A stretch of 15,930 bases of DNA from a bacterium UBA4637. GTDB taxonomy: Bacteria > Bacteroidota > Bacteroidia > Bacteroidales > Bacteroidaceae. Of the stretch, positions 13,333-15,930 are shown piece by piece; within the stretch, counting starts at the first letter, position 1; each line of letters opens with the position of its first letter. The notes under the pieces are model-generated. The model searched no databases. It worked only from the letters and a program-made list of their open reading frames with translations, and had not been told where the DNA came from. A program made the translations under genes and the position numbers. Where the stretch lies: contig DHMR01000007.1 of the NCBI GenBank assembly GCA_002405875.1, positions 1 to 15,930 on the forward strand, read 5' to 3'.

Positions 13333-15366
13333 ATGAAATCAAATACATTCAATCATTTGTCCAAGGGACTTATCGCCTTGGCAAGTACAGCGATGTTGGC
13401 AACAAGCTGTTCTGATGATTTCCTGAAGCAAGACCCATTGTCATTCTATGAGCCTTCCAAGACGTTTACCACAGAGTCGGGTGTAGTTGCTGCATTGTCT
13501 ATGGGCGATCGCCTTCTTCGTGGTGTGACCGTAAACTATAGTGGCGGTTCTGAGAATATCCCTATCACTACTGAGTATTTCTTCTCGGAGATGGCTGTTT
13601 ATGGTACTACCGACGTTGGTGCCAGCAAGTTTATGGATGATTGGGCTACCAAACTGACTCCAACTTCTTTTATTGGAACAAGTGGAAACGGCGGTGCAAG
13701 CAATGCCATCGGCTATTTCTGGGATCAAGGTTATCTTGGAGTAAAGTATGCTAACCAGGTTATTTCTAACATAGATGGAGTTTCTGGTTTGGCTCAGGAT
13801 AAGAAGAATATGTACAAAGGACAGGCTTATTTCCAGCGTGCTTGGCATTATTCTCACTTGGTGTTCCAGTTTGGCGATATTCCATTGGTAGCTAAAATTT
13901 TGGAAGTTCCAAAGCAGAACTATAAGTCAACCAAGAAAGAGGCAATCCTCGATATGTTGGTATCTGATATGGAGAAAGCTGTGCAGTGGGTGCCTAATCA
14001 GAGTGGCTTGAGCTATATTGGACAGGTGAACAAGGGTGCTTGTCGCACATTGTTGGCAAAGCTTTATCTAGCTACAGGGCAATGGAAGAAAGCTGAATTG
14101 CAGTGTGACACCTTGATCAACAACTTGGATGGCACAGATTATCATTTGATGAAAGAGTGCTTCGGTACAGAGGAAACAACAGGTTCTCCTGCGACAAAGG
14201 GTATTACCCGCAATGTGATGTGGGACTTGCATCGCCCTCAGAATAAGTTGTGTGCAGAAAACAAGGAAGTCATCATGGGCATGGTGAATCAAGGCGAAAG
14301 TGGAACAGGTGCTGTAGGTGTACAATGGCTTCGCATCTTCTTGCCTTGGTATGATAGAACGCTCCGTGCAACATCAAGTTCTAAGACCAATGACGTTACT
14401 AATTATGGTATCAAGGATAATAAAGGTAATGTCGTGAAGGACTATGACGCTAATTTGGACTGGGTGCGCTTTACTGGACGTGGTTTGGGAGTTTGCCGCT
14501 TGACATACTTTTCTCAGCATCCTTTGTGGTCTGTAAATGGAGTAGAGGACACCCAAGATTTGCGCCACAACTCAGAGGTGGGCAACTGGATGAGAATGAC
14601 CGACTTCAAGTATAACAATCCTAAGGCTGGCGATATGTATGGCAAGAATGTTCGTCTTTATGATGATAATGGCAATTGCCTGTGTACAGATACACTCCGT
14701 GGTTGGTTTGACTATCCATACTACAAGTTGTTTGTATACGATACAAACAACCATGCTTTGGAATCGGCTTCTAACTTCACAGAGACTCTGGGTAGTTGCA
14801 ATAACATGTATCTCTATCGTCTTGCTGAGGTTTATTTGCTTCGTGCCGAGGCTCGCTTCTTCCAGGACGACAATCAAGGTGCTACTGATGATGTGAATGA
14901 GATTCGTAAACGTGCCAAGGCTTCTCAGTTATATACCAGTGTTACTATTGGTGATATTATGAATGAGCGTGCTCGCGAGTTATATACAGAGGAGTGGCGT
15001 AACTGTGAGTTGAAGCGTGTCTCTTATGAGTTGGCTCAAAGTGGAAAACCTGATGAGTGGGGCAATACTTATAGCCTTTCCAACTGGGATAAGCAGGATG
15101 GTACAGACGCAGAAGGCGGTAGCTATTGGTATCAGCGTATCATGCATTATTCTTACTATAATAAGGGTGCAATGACTACTGGTGGCAGAACATTCAACTT
15201 TACAATGGACAAGCACAATATGTACTGGCCAATTCCTAATAGTGCTATCAAAGCTAATAGCCAAGGACAGCTTCATCAGAACTATGGCTACAATGGCTAT
15301 GATGCCTCTATTCCAGAGTGGGACAACTGGCAGGATGCCGTTGCCGATGAAGATAAGACAAACTAA
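13333..15366 (+). CDS. susD: SusD/RagB family surface glycan-binding lipoprotein
   Basis: A complete 677-residue SusD partner of the upstream SusC, thought to bind the glycan at the surface and act as a lid on the transporter. The ATG at 13333 was chosen over the in-frame GTG at 13294 because it directly precedes a lipoprotein signal peptide. Cys26 is in AMLATSC, and the following SDD resembles the acidic surface-export signal of Bacteroidota lipoproteins. The mature start SDDFLKQDPLSFY is typical of SusD, as are the TPR-like helices (AYFQRAWHYSHLVFQFGDIPLV, LLAKLYLATGQW, YLYRLAEVYLLRAEARF) and the C-terminal YWPIPNSAI...LHQNYGYNGY. At 677 residues it is longer than the common 500-600, with a large middle insertion and an acidic tail after the QNYGY motif. 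The ligand cannot be read from sequence. No SusE/F-like gene follows, since the operon ends at a hairpin. Confidence 0.95.
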   Translation: MKSNTFNHLSKGLIALASTAMLATSCSDDFLKQDPLSFYEPSKTFTTESGVVAALSMGDRLLRGVTVNYSGGSENIPITTEYFFSEMAVYGTTDVGASKFMDDWATKLTPTSFIGTSGNGGASNAIGYFWDQGYLGVKYANQVISNIDGVSGLAQDKKNMYKGQAYFQRAWHYSHLVFQFGDIPLVAKILEVPKQNYKSTKKEAILDMLVSDMEKAVQWVPNQSGLSYIGQVNKGACRTLLAKLYLATGQWKKAELQCDTLINNLDGTDYHLMKECFGTEETTGSPATKGITRNVMWDLHRPQNKLCAENKEVIMGMVNQGESGTGAVGVQWLRIFLPWYDRTLRATSSSKTNDVTNYGIKDNKGNVVKDYDANLDWVRFTGRGLGVCRLTYFSQHPLWSVNGVEDTQDLRHNSEVGNWMRMTDFKYNNPKAGDMYGKNVRLYDDNGNCLCTDTLRGWFDYPYYKLFVYDTNNHALESASNFTETLGSCNNMYLYRLAEVYLLRAEARFFQDDNQGATDDVNEIRKRAKASQLYTSVTIGDIMNERARELYTEEWRNCELKRVSYELAQSGKPDEWGNTYSLSNWDKQDGTDAEGGSYWYQRIMHYSYYNKGAMTTGGRTFNFTMDKHNMYWPIPNSAIKANSQGQLHQNYGYNGYDASIPEWDNWQDAVADEDKTN

Positions 15367-15394
15367 GAGAAATAGCAAAAATTAAATAACAAGG

Positions 15395-15438
15395 TATGCC
15401 GAGTATGGTCAGCGAGTCTGCTGACTATGCTCGGCATA
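15395..15438 (+). terminator. Hairpin terminator after susD
   Basis: Arms 15395-15413 and 15420-15438 form a 19-bp stem with a 6-base loop (GAGTCT). Two positions are G-U pairs in the + strand RNA (15404 with 15429, and 15407 with 15426). These would be A-C mismatches on the other strand, so the structure favours the susCD transcript. It begins 28 bases after the susD stop. The downstream run is AT-rich (ATTGTTGATTAT) rather than a pure T run. Confidence 0.75.
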
Positions 15439-15526
15439 ATTGTTGATTATAGTCAGTATAACAGCTGAACTTACTTCTGCTAGTTCATAAACCTATGTGT
15501 ATGAGTGTAAAACTCTCTAAAATATT

Positions 15527-15556
15527 TTGCACTCTCAGTTATTTGTCTTATCTTTG
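15527..15556 (+). promoter_or_regulatory. Promoter of the AAA-ATPase-like gene
   Basis: TATCTTTG (15549-15556) matches the -7 consensus TAnnTTTG. A TTG (15527-15529, within TTTTG) lies 19 bases upstream as the -33 element. The predicted start near 15563 leaves a leader of about 12 bases before the ATG at 15575. The gene is thus separate from the susCD operon. Confidence 0.65.
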
Positions 15557-15574
15557 CAACCAAAATTTATAACT

Positions 15575-15930
15575 ATGGTAAGAGAAAGAAAAAAGCGTAT
15601 CTATCGCAAGCGCATACCATACGGTATGCAGAACTTTGAGGATGTAATATTGGAGAATTGCTACTATGTAGATAAAACTCCGTTTATTGAGGATATAGAA
15701 GAATCAAACAAATATTTCTTCTATATCAGACCTCGCCGCTTTGGCAAGACTCTTACCCTCTCCATGCTCGAAAACTATTACGACATCAACAAGGCTGACA
15801 AGTTTGAGCAAATCTTTGGCAAACTTTATATCGGTGCGAATCCTACACCGGAACATAATAAGTATCTCGTCATTCACCTCAACTTTGCAGAAGTAGTTGG
15901 TGATCTCGATAATTACAAAAAAGGTCTTGA
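15575..15930 (+). CDS. AAA-ATPase-like / PD-(D/E)XK family protein (3' truncated by window)
   Basis: The frame from ATG 15575 is open to the end of the window (118 complete codons). After a basic start it reads IPYGMQNFEDVILENCYYVDKT, then the Walker A-like FFYIRPRRFGKTLTLSMLENYY, with LVIHLNFAEV later. This is the diagnostic N-terminus of the AAA-ATPase-like family (PF09820), whose full-length members have about 500-580 residues and end in a PD-(D/E)XK nuclease-like domain (PF08011). These genes occur in many copies in Prevotella and Bacteroides genomes. Their function is not established; roles in mobile DNA or defence have been suggested by domain content. It has its own promoter and is probably not part of the PUL. 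The C-terminal domain lies outside the window and cannot be checked. Confidence 0.88.
   Translation, partial: MVRERKKRIYRKRIPYGMQNFEDVILENCYYVDKTPFIEDIEESNKYFFYIRPRRFGKTLTLSMLENYYDINKADKFEQIFGKLYIGANPTPEHNKYLVIHLNFAEVVGDLDNYKKGL

Noticed and set aside
15439..15526. Small RNA or extra gene between susD and the AAA-like gene
   Set aside because: Only short weak inverted repeats and no open frame of note; the stretch is adequately explained as terminator trailer and promoter region.

Overview
The window looks like part of a Bacteroidota chromosome, most likely a gut or oral Prevotella/Segatella-type organism. The evidence is a SusC/SusD pair, a very large hybrid two-component regulator (HTCS), secreted glycoside hydrolases, and promoters with the Bacteroidota -7 box TAnnTTTG instead of a sigma70 -10 box. 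The species is inferred from gene style only. The window is best read as one polysaccharide utilization locus (PUL) with a decayed segment in the middle.

Layout. Positions 1-3383 (+) are the tail of a carbohydrate operon: the 3' end of a GH30-type glycosidase, an intact secreted GH2 beta-galactosidase, and a remnant of a GH78 alpha-L-rhamnosidase that has lost its middle. A perfect 23-bp hairpin at 3421-3474 ends it and also serves the convergent secreted GH43-like enzyme (4556-3489, -). Positions 4620-5540 hold no intact gene. They contain a 41-codon stub of an Rpn-family (PD-(D/E)XK) gene with its promoter, then the membrane and HisKA part of a second, different HTCS, fused in frame to the C-terminal part of a GH97 glycosidase that is itself deleted internally. 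Positions 9737-5556 (-) encode the intact 1393-residue HTCS. A 270-bp divergent regulatory region (9738-10007) separates it from the susC-susD operon (10008-15366, +), which ends at a 19-bp hairpin. The last 356 bases begin an AAA-ATPase-like gene with its own promoter.

How the parts work together. By PUL logic the HTCS senses an oligosaccharide in the periplasm and activates the divergent susCD operon, whose products bind and import glycan at the outer membrane. The GH2, GH30 and GH43 enzymes trim the side chains and backbone. The enzyme set (beta-galactosidase, GH30, GH43, formerly rhamnosidase and GH97) suggests a galactose- and rhamnose-containing plant or host glycan, but the substrate cannot be fixed from sequence alone.

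Two things stand out. First, susC is frameshifted just before its TonB box, which would separate the signal peptide and N-terminal extension from the plug and barrel unless the reading frame is restored. Second, several remnants have lost their middles while keeping both ends, so the locus seems to have been remodelled by repeated deletion, perhaps joining two PULs. I saw no CRISPR array, tRNA, rRNA or complete insertion sequence, and no convincing evidence for an entirely new system.
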